This document shows positions 1 to 9,463 of a stretch of DNA of 64,000 bases, piece by piece (the stretch's first letter is position 1; each line of letters starts with the position of its first letter). A program made the position numbers and the translations under genes. Source of the DNA: Tomitella gaofuii (GTDB taxonomy: Bacteria; Actinomycetota; Actinomycetes; Mycobacteriales; Mycobacteriaceae); assembly GCF_014126825.1 (NCBI RefSeq), contig NZ_CP059900.1, positions 2,866,954 to 2,930,953 of the forward strand, given 5' to 3'. Under the pieces are notes generated by a model. The model saw nothing but the letters and a program-made list of their open reading frames with translations, had not been told where the DNA came from and did not search any database.

Positions 1-1187
1 GCGTCCGGTCCCAGCTCGCGTCCGAGCGCGAGCGCGCCGGCCACCGCGTGCGCGGACTCGATGGCGGGGATGATGCCCTCGGTCTCCGAGAGGGTCCGGA
101 ACGCCTCCATGGCCTCGGTGTCGGTGACCGGCCGGTACTCGGCCCGGCCGATGTCGTTGAGCAGCGAATGCTCCGGGCCCACCCCCGGGTAGTCGAGACC
201 CGCGGAGATCGAATGCGATTCGATGGTCTGGCCGTCGTCGTCCTGCAGCAGGTAGGAGAACGCGCCGTGCAGAGCGCCCGGCGACCCGCCGGTGATCGTG
301 GAGGCATGCCTGCCGGTCTCCACGCCGTCGCCGCCCGCCTCGAGTCCGACGAGCCGGACCGCGGGGTCGTCGAGGAACGCGTGGAAGATGCCGATGGCGT
401 TGGAACCGCCGCCCACGCAGGCCGCCACGGCGTCCGGGAGCCGGCCCGTCATCTCCAGGACCTGGGCACGGGCCTCGAGCCCGATGATGCGCTGGAAGTC
501 GCGCACCATCACGGGGAACGGGTGCGGCCCGGCGACGGTGCCGAAGCAGTAGTAGGTGTCGTGCGCGTTGGTCACCCAGTCACGCAAGGCCTCGTTGATC
601 GCGTCTTTGAGGGTGCGCGAGCCGGTGAGCGCGGGGACGACCTCCGCCCCCAGCAGGCGCATGCGGGCGACGTTGAGCGCCTGGCGCTCGGTGTCCACCT
701 CGCCCATGTAGACGACGCATTCGAGGCCCAGCAGCGCGCACGCGGTGGCGGTGGCGACGCCGTGCTGTCCCGCACCGGTCTCCGCGATCACGCGCGTCTT
801 GCCCATCCGCTTGGCCAACAGCGCCTGGCCGAGGACGTTGTTGATCTTGTGCGAGCCCGTGTGGTTGAGGTCCTCCCGCTTGAGCAGCATCCGGGCGCCG
901 CCCGCGTGCTCGGAGAGCCGCCGCGCGTCGTACACCGGCGACGGGCGGCCCGTGTAGTGGCGCTGGAGCCGGTCGAGCTCGCTGAGGAAGCCGGGATCCA
1001 GGCGGGCCTTGCCGTACTCCGCGGTGACCTCTTCGATGACCGCCATGAGGGCCTCGGGCACGTACCGGCCGCCGTAGGCGCCGAAGTGCCCGCCCTCGTC
1101 GGGCTCGTGGGAGGTGCCGGCGAGTCCGGCGCTGGCCTGCGGCACGGCCGTTCCGCCGCCGTCGAAGCTGCGATCGTCGAAAGTCAC
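1..1187 (-). CDS. trpB: Tryptophan synthase beta chain (3' end cut by window)
   Basis: TrpB condenses indole with L-serine to give L-tryptophan in the cytoplasm, using PLP, and normally works with TrpA. About 395 residues are visible; the C-terminal end lies outside the window. The PLP lysine sits in HTGSHKINN (about residue 114), and the phosphate-binding GGGSNA loop is near residue 255. The start is a GTG ([10 protein letters not shown]) after a short leader. Upstream on the same strand are trpC, a Trp-associated membrane protein and trpE, an order I know from mycobacteria. The trpA gene should follow outside the window. Confidence 0.97.
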   Translation of the reverse strand, partial: MTFDDRSFDGGGTAVPQASAGLAGTSHEPDEGGHFGAYGGRYVPEALMAVIEEVTAEYGKARLDPGFLSELDRLQRHYTGRPSPVYDARRLSEHAGGARMLLKREDLNHTGSHKINNVLGQALLAKRMGKTRVIAETGAGQHGVATATACALLGLECVVYMGEVDTERQALNVARMRLLGAEVVPALTGSRTLKDAINEALRDWVTNAHDTYYCFGTVAGPHPFPVMVRDFQRIIGLEARAQVLEMTGRLPDAVAACVGGGSNAIGIFHAFLDDPAVRLVGLEAGGDGVETGRHASTITGGSPGALHGAFSYLLQDDDGQTIESHSISAGLDYPGVGPEHSLLNDIGRAEYRPVTDTEAMEAFRTLSETEGIIPAIESAHAVAGALALGRELGPD

Positions 1188-1272
1188 GCCTCAAGTATGC
1201 CTGCGGCCTCCGGCACATCGCCGGGAGGGAGGGGGCACCGCCGCGGGCACCACGGCGCCCGGGCGGGGGCCG

Positions 1273-2082
1273 TCAGCGCGCCGGCTTGGGGCAGGACGGG
1301 TGGGAACCGGCGGCGACGAGGTCCGACACCATCACGCGCGGGTCCCCTGCCGTCACCAGCCCCTCGCCCACCAGCACCGCGTCCGCCCCGGCTCCGGCGT
1401 AGGCCATCAGGTCGGCCGGGCCGCGCACGCCGGATTCCGCGATCTTGACGACCTCCGGCGGCAGCCCGGGCGCGATCCGCGAGAAGTTGTCGCGGTCCAC
1501 CTCGAGCGTCTTCAGGTCACGGGCGTTGACGCCGATCACCGAGGCGCCCGCCTCGAGTGCGCGGTCCGCCTCCGCGGTGGTGTGCACCTCCACCAGGGCC
1601 GTCATCCCCAGCGACTCGGTGCGGTCGAGCAGCGCCGTGAGTGTGCTCTGGTCCAGCGCGGCGACGATGAGCAGGATGATGTCCGCGCCGTGCGCGCGGG
1701 CCTCGTGGATCTGGTAAGGGCCGACGATGAAGTCCTTGCGCAGCACCGGCACCGAGACCACCTTGCGCACGGCGTCGAGATCGGCGAGGGACCCGTGGAA
1801 ACGCCGCTCCTCGGTGAGGACGCTGATGGCATGCGCCCCGCCCTCGGCGTAGGCGGCGGCCAGCTCGGCGGGATCGCCGATGTCGGCCAGCGCGCCCCGT
1901 GACGGGCTGGCCCGCTTGACCTCGGCGATCACCGAGATACCGTCGCCGCGCAGCACCGCTGCCGCGTCGAGCGGCGCCGGTGCACGGCGGGCGAGTTCCT
2001 TGACGGCCTGCAGATCGCACTGCGACTGGCGGGCCGCCACATCCTGGCGTACTCCGTCGATGATCGAGTCGAGAACACTCAT
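1273..2082 (-). CDS. trpC: Indole-3-glycerol phosphate synthase
   Basis: TrpC closes carboxyphenylamino-deoxyribulose phosphate to indole-3-glycerol phosphate in Trp synthesis. The 269 residues match the family length. TIM-barrel motifs are seen in order: [46 protein letters not shown] and IAESGV. It lies 85 bp before trpB and 78 bp after the membrane protein gene, so it is part of the same operon. It is the stand-alone form; there is no fused TrpF domain, and no trpF gene is visible in the window. Confidence 0.97.
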   Translation of the reverse strand: MSVLDSIIDGVRQDVAARQSQCDLQAVKELARRAPAPLDAAAVLRGDGISVIAEVKRASPSRGALADIGDPAELAAAYAEGGAHAISVLTEERRFHGSLADLDAVRKVVSVPVLRKDFIVGPYQIHEARAHGADIILLIVAALDQSTLTALLDRTESLGMTALVEVHTTAEADRALEAGASVIGVNARDLKTLEVDRDNFSRIAPGLPPEVVKIAESGVRGPADLMAYAGAGADAVLVGEGLVTAGDPRVMVSDLVAAGSHPSCPKPAR

Positions 2083-2160
2083 CGTGGCCGCATCCCTTCA
2101 CACTGCCCGTCATCCCGCACCCCGGCGCTCCCCTCCGCCGCGGCGCCACTGGGGCTCAGA

Positions 2161-2880
2161 CTAGCCATCGGCCCTGCCGCCGCCGACGGCGGGATCATCA
2201 TCCTCGGTGGGGTCGGTCCCCGAGTCGAGCGCCTCCCACATCAGCCGCTGCGTCATGTCGTCGTCCGCAGCCGCACCGGCCGCACCCCCACCGGCCGCCC
2301 CGGGTGCCCGCCCGCGCCGCGCCGCCATCGCCTTGGCCACCGAATCGCGTCGGGCGGCGGGCGTCTCGTACTTCGACGGCAACTCCCGCCGCGGCCGCGG
2401 CCGCACCACCATCAGCAGGCCGGCCGCGGCGGCGAGCACGCCGCCGACGATCGCCAGCACGATCGGCCCGGGATGCGTCTGCGCGGCCGTGACCACGGCA
2501 CCGGCGCGCAGCTCCCCCAGCCTGACGACCTCGGCCGGTTCGGCCGCCGAGGTGAGCGCCATCGCCGACCGGACGACGACCGTGGCGCCGGCCGCGGTGA
2601 CGATGAGCCCGATCACTCGCTGAGCCCAGCCGCGCACGGCGAACAACGCGGCGATCCCCGCCAGCAGCACCAGCGCCAACGGCGTCAGCTCCGACGCCCA
2701 GGCCGCACCATCGAAGGAACCGTCCACCGGCGGCTGCAGGCCGTTCTCGTAGGTGTAGCCCACCCAGTCCATCCGGCCGGCCGCCCACGTGGCCAGCGCG
2801 CCCAGCGCGAGCAACCCCGCCACCGCCGCCATCCGGCGCGCGTCACCGCGGCGCGCCGCCGCCCCGGCCCCGTCGCTCAC
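2161..2880 (-). CDS. Trp-biosynthesis-associated membrane protein
   Basis: A 239-residue membrane protein with about four hydrophobic segments (near residues 17-34, 66-84, 88-106 and 140-158) and a basic, Asp-rich cytoplasmic tail. Its place between trpE and trpC, and features such as the [14 protein letters not shown] loop, match the actinobacterial Trp-operon-associated membrane protein family (TIGR02234 type). The biochemical role of that family is not known to me. Its ATG overlaps the trpE stop by four bases (ATGA), so translation is probably coupled to trpE. Confidence 0.85.
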   Translation of the reverse strand: MSDGAGAAARRGDARRMAAVAGLLALGALATWAAGRMDWVGYTYENGLQPPVDGSFDGAAWASELTPLALVLLAGIAALFAVRGWAQRVIGLIVTAAGATVVVRSAMALTSAAEPAEVVRLGELRAGAVVTAAQTHPGPIVLAIVGGVLAAAAGLLMVVRPRPRRELPSKYETPAARRDSVAKAMAARRGRAPGAAGGGAAGAAADDDMTQRLMWEALDSGTDPTEDDDPAVGGGRADG

Positions 2881-4469
2881 CGTGCACCGCCCTCGGCCGT
2901 CGCGCCGTCCCCTCCCAGACTCGTGATCGTCCCGGCCGCGGCGATCGCGCGCAGCACGGCGGACGCCTTGTCACGCGTCTCGCGCTCTTCGCTTTCGGGG
3001 ATCGAATCCGCCACCACTCCGGCGCCCGCCTGCACGTAGGCGGTGCCGTCCTTCATCACCGCGGAGCGGATCGCGATCGCGGTGTCGGCGTCACCCGCGA
3101 AGTCCAGGTAGCCGACGATCCCGCCGTACACCCCGCGCCGCGTGGTCTCGAGTTCCTCGATCAGCTGGAGGGCGCGCGGCTTCGGCGCGCCGGACAGCGT
3201 GCCCGCCGGGAAGCACGCGGTGACGGCGTCGAGCGCCGACGTGTCGTCGCGCAGCCGTCCGGACACCGTGGACACCAGGTGCATGACGTGGCTGTAGCGC
3301 TCGACGTGCCGGTAGTCGCCCACCTTCACCGTCCCCGGCTCGCAGACCTTCCCCAAGTCGTTGCGCCCCAAGTCCACCAGCATCAGATGCTCCGAGTTCT
3401 CCTTCTCATCGTGGGACAGCTCCTTGGCCAGCAACTGGTCCTCCTCCTCGGTGGCGCCGCGCCACCGCGTGCCGGCGATGGGGTGCGTCGTCGCCGTCCC
3501 GTCGGCCACCGTCACCAGCGCCTCCGGACTGGAGCCGACGATCGTGAACGCGCCGTGCCCGCCGCCCGCGCCGCCGGGCACCGCCGGCACGTTGAGCAGG
3601 AACATGTACGGGCTCGGGTTCGATGCCCGCAGGATGCGGTAGACGTCCAACGGGTCGGCGTCCGTGTCCATCTCGAACCGCTGGGAGAGCACCACCTGAA
3701 AGGCCTCCCCGGCGCCGATGTCGTCGATCAGCCGACGCACCCCGGCGTGGTACTCCTCGGCGGTCCGCTGGCGCCGGTACTCCGGCTCCGGCCGCTGGTA
3801 CGCCGCCACCGTGGAGGGCGCGGGCGCGGACAGTGCGCGCGTCATCGCGTCGAGACGTGCCACCGCGTCGTCGTACGCCTCGTCGACGCGCTCGTCGCTG
3901 CCGTTCCAGTTCACCGCGTTGGCGATGAGGGTGATGGCGCCCTCATGGTGGTCCACCGCGGCCACGTCGGCGGCCAGCAGCATCACCAGCTCCGGCAGCT
4001 CCAGGTCGTCCACTGTGGAGTCGTCCAACCGCTCGATCCGCCGGACGATGTCGTAGCCGAGATAGCCGACCATCCCGCCCGTGAGCGGCGGCATCCCGGG
4101 GATCCGTTCGGACTCGAGCAGGCGGAGCGTCGTGCGCAGCGCGTCGATCGGGTCGCCGCCGGACGGGGCGCCCGCCGGCACGTTGCCCTGCCAGGCGGCC
4201 TGCCCGTCGACGACGCTGAGCGCGGCCGGGCTGCCGGCGCCGATGAACGACCATCGCGACCACGACCGCCCGTGTTCGGCGGACTCGAACAGGAATGTGC
4301 CCGGCCGGCCCGCCGCGAGCTTGCGGTAGGCCGACAGCGGCGTCTCCGAATCCGCCAGCACCTTGCGGGTCACCGGCACCACGCGATGTTCCGCGGCCAG
4401 CGCACGGAACGTCGCGCGCGAGGTGGTCAGGTGCCGCGCGGTCGCACTCATCGCCTCCATGCCGCCCAT
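2877..4469 (-). CDS. trpE: Anthranilate synthase component I
   Basis: TrpE makes anthranilate from chorismate with ammonia supplied by the TrpG subunit. The 530 residues show an N-terminal feedback-type region ([19 protein letters not shown]) and the chorismate-binding core: [63 protein letters not shown] and GYLDF. Three in-frame ATGs (4469, 4460, 4451) make the exact start uncertain; ribosome-site spacing fits 4460 at least as well as 4469. The stop overlaps the next gene. No trpG or trpD is seen nearby. Confidence 0.96.
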   Translation of the reverse strand: MGGMEAMSATARHLTTSRATFRALAAEHRVVPVTRKVLADSETPLSAYRKLAAGRPGTFLFESAEHGRSWSRWSFIGAGSPAALSVVDGQAAWQGNVPAGAPSGGDPIDALRTTLRLLESERIPGMPPLTGGMVGYLGYDIVRRIERLDDSTVDDLELPELVMLLAADVAAVDHHEGAITLIANAVNWNGSDERVDEAYDDAVARLDAMTRALSAPAPSTVAAYQRPEPEYRRQRTAEEYHAGVRRLIDDIGAGEAFQVVLSQRFEMDTDADPLDVYRILRASNPSPYMFLLNVPAVPGGAGGGHGAFTIVGSSPEALVTVADGTATTHPIAGTRWRGATEEEDQLLAKELSHDEKENSEHLMLVDLGRNDLGKVCEPGTVKVGDYRHVERYSHVMHLVSTVSGRLRDDTSALDAVTACFPAGTLSGAPKPRALQLIEELETTRRGVYGGIVGYLDFAGDADTAIAIRSAVMKDGTAYVQAGAGVVADSIPESEERETRDKASAVLRAIAAAGTITSLGGDGATAEGGAR

Positions 4470-4485
4470 ACTCCCAGGGGCTCGG

Positions 4486-4671
4486 TCATGCCTGCGAAAG
4501 CGGTACCCCGCCCACGCCCCAGGCCTCGCGCGGGATGTCGGTGACGGTCACCCACACCGCGCTCTCGGGCTTGCCCGAGGCCTTCGCATAGGCGCGGGTC
4601 ACCTCGGCGATGACAGCGGACTTCTGCTCGTCCGTGAGGCCCGGGGTCTGGGAGATCTGGATCAGCGGCAT
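4486..4671 (-). CDS. 4-oxalocrotonate tautomerase family protein
   Basis: A 61-residue protein starting Met-Pro-Leu-Ile-Gln. Removal of Met would expose the catalytic N-terminal proline typical of 4-OT tautomerases. The length matches the short 4-OT subunits, which assemble as hexamers. The substrate is unknown. It lies 16 bp upstream of trpE and could share its transcript, but nothing links it to Trp synthesis. Confidence 0.85.
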   Translation of the reverse strand: MPLIQISQTPGLTDEQKSAVIAEVTRAYAKASGKPESAVWVTVTDIPREAWGVGGVPLSQA

Positions 4672-4711
4672 GGCACCGACGGTACCGCCGCCCCTGGCCG
4701 CACGCCCGCGC

Positions 4712-4951
4712 TCAGTCCTCCGGCAGGTCCGCGAACGCCTTCTTCATGTCGTTGTACCAGCCCATCGCCTTCTTCGGGTGGATCCAGCGCCACTTCATGT
4801 CCTTCCGTGCCTGCTCGTGCGTGCTGTCCCCCGCCGCCACCGCCTCTTTGAGGTGCCGGTCCTGCGCGTTGATCACGTCGTCGGCGGTCTCGCCGTGGTG
4901 CTGCAGATCGCAGGGGCCGCCGAGCTGGCTGCAGGTCATCGTCTTCATCAT
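4712..4951 (-). CDS. Small DUF1059-like protein
   Basis: A 79-residue soluble protein. Its N-terminus (KTMTCSQLGGPCDLQHHGETADDVI) carries the Cys...Gly-Gly-Pro-Cys pattern of DUF1059 proteins, followed by a charged helical part rich in Lys and Trp (KWRWIHPKKAMGWYNDMKK). The second Met (MKTMTC) may be the real start. Function is unknown; the paired cysteines could bind metal or be redox active, which is inference only. Confidence 0.75.
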   Translation of the reverse strand: MMKTMTCSQLGGPCDLQHHGETADDVINAQDRHLKEAVAAGDSTHEQARKDMKWRWIHPKKAMGWYNDMKKAFADLPED

Positions 4952-5066
4952 CGGTCCTCGTCCTCGTGTGTGCGCGGTGCGGCAGCCGCCGCATCCGTTC
5001 GAGCGGTGCGCTCACCACGGTGACGTATCGGGCGCGGAAAGTGTGACCGCCGCCGAAGGCCCGGGG

Positions 5067-6035
5067 TCACCGAGGCGACGGCCCCGTCGTCCGGTCCGTC
5101 CCGCCCTCCCCCGATCGAGTGCGCCGCACGCCGCCCGCACGCCGCGTCAGCGCACCGAGCACCGAGCTCTCCGCCCGGAACTCGATGCCCTGCACCTTGC
5201 CGCGCGCGACAGTGAAGTCGAACGCCACGCGCGGGCGCCCCCGCAGGAACCAGGCCGCACCCGGGCGTCCCTCGACGAACACGGGCAGGGCCGCCTTCGC
5301 GGCGCCGTCGAACATGGCGGCCACCGCCTCCCGCCCGTCCAGGCGTGCGGGCGTCCCCGTCGCGACGGCGTCCGCGTCCGCGGTCACCGTCGCGTCCGGA
5401 GCCAGCAGCGCGAGCAGCCGCGCGAACTCGCCCTCGCGGGCGGCCACGAGGAAGGCGTCCACGATCTCCCAGTCCGTCGGCGTGACGGCGGATTCCGGCG
5501 CCGAAGCCCCCGGGCCGGCGGCCTGCCCCAGCCGGGCCCTGGCGCGCGAGGCGCGTTTGCGGGCCGTGGCCGGGGTGCAGTCGAGGATCCGCCCGATCGC
5601 CGGGAAGTCGAAACCGAAGCTGTCGTGGAGCACGAACGCCACCCGCTCGGCGGGCGTGAGCGCGTGGAGCACCACACGGAGCGCGGCGCCGACATCGTCG
5701 GCCGACTCGGCCGCGTGCGCGGGGTCGCCGTCCTGGAACCGGTTCCGCCCCTCGCCGTCCACCGGCCACTCGTCCTCGCCGACGTCGGCCTGCGGAGCAG
5801 CCCGCCGTGCCCGCAGAACATCGAGGCACAGCCGGGTGGTCACCGTGGTCAGCCATCCCGGAAGGTTGCCGATGGCCGCGGCGTCCGCGCCGTGCAGCCG
5901 GATCCAGGCCTGCTGGACGACGTCGTCGGCCTCCGCCTCGTCGTCGAGGATGCGGGCCGCGATGCGCCGGAGCCGCGGCCGCTCGTCCTCGAACATCCGG
6001 GTGTGCCCGGGCGATCCCTCCCCTGAAACTGTCAT
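5067..6035 (-). CDS. sigJ: ECF41/SigJ-type RNA polymerase sigma factor with SnoaL-like C-terminus
   Basis: A 322-residue sigma-70 family factor. Region 2 (about residues 10-80) includes DEAEADDVVQQAWIRL, region 4 (about 115-175) includes LTPAERVAFVLHDSFGFDFPAIGRIL and CTPATARKRASRAR, and residues 190-310 form a SnoaL/NTF2-like domain, the ECF41 layout. The ECF41 tail motif is altered: GKVQGIEFRAESSVLGAL stands where NPDKL is usual. ECF41 factors are encoded next to carboxymuconolactone-decarboxylase or oxidoreductase genes, as here, and lack a separate anti-sigma factor because the C-terminal domain regulates activity. The start is the ATG preceded by AGAGGGG; a GTG at 6059 overlapping the upstream stop is an alternative. 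Confidence 0.88.
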   Translation of the reverse strand: MTVSGEGSPGHTRMFEDERPRLRRIAARILDDEAEADDVVQQAWIRLHGADAAAIGNLPGWLTTVTTRLCLDVLRARRAAPQADVGEDEWPVDGEGRNRFQDGDPAHAAESADDVGAALRVVLHALTPAERVAFVLHDSFGFDFPAIGRILDCTPATARKRASRARARLGQAAGPGASAPESAVTPTDWEIVDAFLVAAREGEFARLLALLAPDATVTADADAVATGTPARLDGREAVAAMFDGAAKAALPVFVEGRPGAAWFLRGRPRVAFDFTVARGKVQGIEFRAESSVLGALTRRAGGVRRTRSGEGGTDRTTGPSPR

Positions 6036-6055
6036 CCGGCCCCTCTGTGTCCCGG

Positions 6056-6877
6056 TCACCCGGCGCTGCGCGCCTCGGCGAGGCGCCGCGCGCCGGCGGC
6101 CGCCTGATCGAAATAGTCCAGTGCGGTGCCGTCGAGCAGCCGCCGGGCGATCCCGGCGGCCGCCTCGTAGGCGGCGAACATGAGCGCACCGCCCACCGAC
6201 ACGCGCGCGGCCCCCGCCTCCGCCAGCGCGGGCAGCGAGTGCAGGCCCGGCCGGGCGAGGACGTTCACCGGCCGGTCGACGGACGAGACGACGGTACGGA
6301 CGTCGCGCAGATCGGTGATGCCGGGGGCGTAGAGGACGTCGGCGCCGGCCTCCTGGAAAGCCTGCAGGCGGGCGATCGTGCCGGCCAGGTCCGGGTTGCC
6401 GTGCAGGAAGTTCTCCGCCCGCGCGGTGAGCACCAGTCCCGGCCCCCGGCGGGCGGCCTCCGCTGCGGCCGTAATCCTGTCGACCGCCGCCTCGAGGCGG
6501 TGGATCGGGTCGTCGGGGCGGCCCGTGAAGTCTTCGATGGAGCAGCCCGCCAGGCCCGACTCCACCGCCGCCGCCACCGTGCCGGCCACCTCCGCCGGGG
6601 AGTCGCCGAAACCGTTCTCGAGGTCGGCCGTCACGGGGATATCGACGCAGCCGACGACGGCCGCCGCGTACGCGAGCGACGCGTCGCGCCCGGCCTCGCC
6701 GTCGCCGCGGCCCGCCGCGGCCGCGAAGCCGCTGCTGGTGGTCGCGAGAGCCCGGAACCCCTGTGCGCGCAGCATCTGCGCGGAACCGACGTCCCACGGG
6801 TTGGGCACCACGAGCGGGTCACCGGGAACGTGCATTGCGAGGAACGCCGCCCGGAGCCCCGGCGCCCGGTCGCTCAC
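6056..6877 (-). CDS. Isocitrate lyase/PEP mutase family protein
   Basis: A 273-residue TIM-barrel protein of the isocitrate lyase/phosphoenolpyruvate mutase superfamily. Visible motifs are NPWDVGSAQML, ADLENGFGD (metal-binding acidic residues), GCSIEDFTGR and LTARAENF. The usual ICL catalytic KKCGH loop is absent, as in the PEP-mutase-like subgroup, so the substrate, a C-C or P-C bond in a small oxoacid, is unknown. The GTG start overlaps the stop of the upstream CMD gene (GTGA), and the downstream sigma gene starts near its stop, so the three genes form a tight operon. Confidence 0.88.
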   Translation of the reverse strand: MSDRAPGLRAAFLAMHVPGDPLVVPNPWDVGSAQMLRAQGFRALATTSSGFAAAAGRGDGEAGRDASLAYAAAVVGCVDIPVTADLENGFGDSPAEVAGTVAAAVESGLAGCSIEDFTGRPDDPIHRLEAAVDRITAAAEAARRGPGLVLTARAENFLHGNPDLAGTIARLQAFQEAGADVLYAPGITDLRDVRTVVSSVDRPVNVLARPGLHSLPALAEAGAARVSVGGALMFAAYEAAAGIARRLLDGTALDYFDQAAAGARRLAEARSAG

Positions 6878-7341
6878 CCCGCCACCGCCGGCTGCTCGGG
6901 AAGGTCCGCGCGCACGGCCACATTCATCCGGTTCCACACGTTGATGGTGGCGATGGTCATGAGCAGTTCCAGCGTCTCCTGCTCGCTGAACACGGCCCGC
7001 ACCTGCGACCAGACCTCGTCGGACACGCCCTGCTCGCTGATGAGCGTGACCTGCTCGGTCAGCGCCAGCGCCGCACGCTCACGGTCGTCGAACAGCGCCG
7101 GCGCCTCCCGCCAGGCCGCGATCAGGTCGATCTGCCGCTGCGGCGCACCGGCCCCCCGCGCCTCGGCCACGTGCATGTCCAGGCACCACGCGCAGTGGTT
7201 GATCTGCGAGGCACGGATGTCGACGATCGCCCGCAGACGCGCGCCCACGGTCCCCGCGTTCACATACTTCTGCAGCCCCAGGACCGCCTTGTATGCTCCC
7301 CCGTCGACCTCGCCGATCGACATCCGCTGCGTAGCAGACAT
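6874..7341 (-). CDS. Carboxymuconolactone decarboxylase/AhpD-like protein
   Basis: A 155-residue all-alpha CMD-family protein with the redox motif HCAWCLDMH, in which Cys-x-x-Cys and a nearby His suggest AhpD-like peroxidase or disulfide chemistry rather than decarboxylation. I chose ATG 7341 because GAGGAG lies 9 bases upstream; the ATG at 7350 would sit directly on that site. It is first in the operon with the PEP-mutase-like gene and the ECF41-type sigma factor, the classical partner of that sigma group. Confidence 0.9.
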   Translation of the reverse strand: MSATQRMSIGEVDGGAYKAVLGLQKYVNAGTVGARLRAIVDIRASQINHCAWCLDMHVAEARGAGAPQRQIDLIAAWREAPALFDDRERAALALTEQVTLISEQGVSDEVWSQVRAVFSEQETLELLMTIATINVWNRMNVAVRADLPEQPAVAG

Positions 7342-7375
7342 TCCCGTCATCTCCTCGCCGAGTACCGCACCGTCG

Positions 7376-7427
7376 AACCCCGTTACCGGACAGGGTCGCC
7401 GGACTGGGTTGCCGAACAGGGTTGCCG
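7376..7427. repeat. Four 13-bp iteron-like repeats upstream of the sigma operon
   Basis: On the minus strand four tandem 13-bp units read CGGCAACCCTGTT, CGGCAACCCAGTC, CGGCGACCCTGTC and CGGTAACGGGGTT. They end about 35 bp upstream of the CMD gene start, in the divergent gap to the methyltransferase gene. The position fits an operator array or promoter element. No canonical ECF41 promoter (TGTCACA with CGTC) is evident. Confidence 0.6.
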
Positions 7428-7536
7428 GACCCCGATGGCACGCCCGGAGTTCCTGTGGCCCGAGCCACCGGAGTCGATGCTACGCCGCCGGAAAGCCCCG
7501 GTGGCTACCCTGGAATCAGCGGGTGCGGTCCGGCTC

Positions 7537-7581
7537 CCCGGCACTTTCGAACCCGGCACCTCCGAACCCGGCACGGACGAT
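7537..7581. repeat. Three 15-bp tandem repeats upstream of the methyltransferase
   Basis: Three direct units CCCGGCACTTTCGAA, CCCGGCACCTCCGAA and CCCGGCACGGACGAT lie just before the plus-strand methyltransferase start. The first two share 13 of 15 bases. They are separate from the 13-bp set in the same gap. They could be replication-slippage repeats or regulator sites. Confidence 0.5.
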
Positions 7582-7599
7582 CGGCGGGACAGGCAGGCC

Positions 7600-8259
7600 A
7601 TGGCAGGCAGACACCGACGCGGCGCCCCCGGCAGTGCGCCCCGGGCGGCGGATGCCCGCGCCGCCATGGTGGCCAGGTTGCGCCGGAAGGGGCTCACCGA
7701 TCCGCGCGTGCTCGCGGCGATGCACACCGTCCCGCGCGAGCGATTCATCCCGGAGCAGTACGCCGACATGGCCTACGCCGACCGGCCCGTCCCCATCGGC
7801 TCCGGACAGACCGTCTCCGCACCGGACATCGTCGCCCTCACCGCATCCGCGCTGACCCTGACCGGAAGCGAGTCGGTGCTCGAGGTGGGCGGCGGTTCCG
7901 GGTACGCGGCGGCGGTGCTGGCGCAGTGCGCATCACGGGTGATCAGCATCGAACGGCGCGCGCACCTGGCGGAGCGCGCGCGGGCCGTGCTCGGCGACCT
8001 CGGCTACGACAATGTGGAGGTCCGGCACGCCGACGGCATGGCCGGCGCGCCCGACGCGGCCCCCTTCGACGCCATCGCGGTGGCGGCCATGGCCCACGAG
8101 ATCCCGCCGGCCCTTCTCGACCAGCTCGCCGCGGACGGGATCCTGGTGTGCCCGGTGGGCGACAGGTCCGACGGGGAGTTCCTGCGCCACGGCGCCGGCC
8201 GCAGCGAATCGCTCAGCCGGGTCAGCTTCGTCCCGCTGGTGGAGGGTCTGGACAGATAG
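7600..8259 (+). CDS. Protein-L-isoaspartate O-methyltransferase-like protein
   Basis: A 219-residue class I SAM methyltransferase. The N-terminal part (RRKGLTDPRVLAAMHTVPRERFIPE) and IGSGQTVSAPDIVA are the PCMT signature, and VLEVGGGSGYAAAVLA is the SAM-binding loop. PCMT enzymes methylate L-isoaspartyl residues in aged proteins. The start is ATG 7600 behind an AGG; ATG 7666 is an alternative. Transcribed alone, divergent from the sigma operon and convergent with hisI. Confidence 0.85.
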   Translation: MAGRHRRGAPGSAPRAADARAAMVARLRRKGLTDPRVLAAMHTVPRERFIPEQYADMAYADRPVPIGSGQTVSAPDIVALTASALTLTGSESVLEVGGGSGYAAAVLAQCASRVISIERRAHLAERARAVLGDLGYDNVEVRHADGMAGAPDAAPFDAIAVAAMAHEIPPALLDQLAADGILVCPVGDRSDGEFLRHGAGRSESLSRVSFVPLVEGLDR

Positions 8260-8286
8260 GCGCGCACCGCTCCTGCGGGAACGCCG

Positions 8287-8670
8287 TCAGCCGTCGCCCA
8301 GCAGCAGGTCCGCGTCGAAGCAGGTGTGATCGCCCGTGTGGCAGGCGCCGCCCTCCTGGTCGACGACCAGCAGCAGCGTGTCGCCGTCGCAGTCCAACCG
8401 CACCTCGTGCACGTACTGCGTGTGCCCGGACGTCTCGCCCTTCACCCAGTATTGTCCTCGGGACCGCGACCAATAGGTGGCCTTGCGGGTGCGCAGGGTG
8501 CGGGCGAGAGCCTCGTCGTCCATCCACGCCACCATGAGGACATCCCGGGTGGAGCGTTCCTGCACCACGGCGCAGACGAGGCCTTCGGTACTGCGCTTGA
8601 GGCGCGCGGCCACCGCCGGGTCGAGGGCGGGCTCCACGGGGTCGCGTGCCGCGTCGCCGGAGTCGTTCAC
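8287..8670 (-). CDS. hisI: Phosphoribosyl-AMP cyclohydrolase
   Basis: HisI hydrolyses PR-AMP to ProFAR in histidine synthesis. The 127 residues show the single-domain form (no fused HisE): [32 protein letters not shown] and the metal site [26 protein letters not shown] with its Asp and Cys ligands. The GTG start overlaps the hisF stop (GTGA). It is the last gene of the his cluster, and the next gene downstream is convergent. Confidence 0.96.
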   Translation of the reverse strand: MNDSGDAARDPVEPALDPAVAARLKRSTEGLVCAVVQERSTRDVLMVAWMDDEALARTLRTRKATYWSRSRGQYWVKGETSGHTQYVHEVRLDCDGDTLLLVVDQEGGACHTGDHTCFDADLLLGDG

Positions 8671-9440
8671 CGGACCACCAGCCCCTCCGCCGCCATCGCG
8701 GCCTTCACCTCGCCGATCGACACCTCGCCGAAGTGGAAGATGCTCGCGGCCAGCACGGCGTCCGCCCCGGCACGCACCGCAGGCGCGAAATGCCCGGCAT
8801 CTCCGGCCCCACCGGAGGCGATCACCGGCACGTGCACCACCGCGCGCACCGCCTCGATGAGCGGCAGGTCGAAGCCGTTCTTGGTGCCGTCGCCGTCCAT
8901 CGAGTTGAGCAGGATCTCCCCCACGCCCAGCTCCGCGCCGCGCTGCGCCCACTCGATGGCGTCCACCCCGGCGCTGCGGCTGCCGCCATGGGTGGTGACC
9001 TCCCAACCCGACGCTGTGGGTGCGCCCCCGGACGGCACGCGTCGGGCGTCCACCGAGAGCACCACGCACTGCGAGCCGAACCGCCTGCTGAGCTCCCGGA
9101 GCAGCTCCGGCCGCGCGATCGCCGCGGTATTGACGCTCACCTTGTCCGCCCCGGCGCGCAGCAGCTGGTCCGCGTCGTCCACCGAGCGCACTCCGCCGCC
9201 CACCGTGAGCGGGATGAACACCTGCTCGGCGGTGCGCGTCACGACGTCGAGCATCGTGCCCCGCCCCGACTTGGACGCCGTGACGTCGAGGAACGTCAGC
9301 TCGTCGGCCCCCGCCGCGTCGTACGCCGCGGCCAATTCCACCGGATCGCCCGCATCGCGGAGCCCCTCGAAGTTCACCCCTTTGACCACCCGGCCTGCGT
9401 CGACATCCAGGCACGGGATCACTCGGACCGCCAACGTCAC
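8667..9440 (-). CDS. hisF: Imidazole glycerol phosphate synthase cyclase subunit
   Basis: HisF uses ammonia from HisH to convert PRFAR into imidazole glycerol phosphate and AICAR. The 257 residues form a TIM barrel. The catalytic aspartates are in [15 protein letters not shown] and [14 protein letters not shown], and the phosphate sites are in TVGGGVRS and ASGGAG. The GTG start ([10 protein letters not shown]) is chosen because family members begin within a few residues of this motif. Confidence 0.97.
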   Translation of the reverse strand: MTLAVRVIPCLDVDAGRVVKGVNFEGLRDAGDPVELAAAYDAAGADELTFLDVTASKSGRGTMLDVVTRTAEQVFIPLTVGGGVRSVDDADQLLRAGADKVSVNTAAIARPELLRELSRRFGSQCVVLSVDARRVPSGGAPTASGWEVTTHGGSRSAGVDAIEWAQRGAELGVGEILLNSMDGDGTKNGFDLPLIEAVRAVVHVPVIASGGAGDAGHFAPAVRAGADAVLAASIFHFGEVSIGEVKAAMAAEGLVVR

Positions 9441-9463
9441 TTGCAGCTCCGTTCGTACTCGTC

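Noticed and set aside
6036-6797. Upstream extension of the sigma factor frame to 576 residues
   Set aside because: The added part is antisense-like Arg/Gly-rich sequence overlapping the PEP-mutase-like gene in another frame; the ECF signature starts near 6035.
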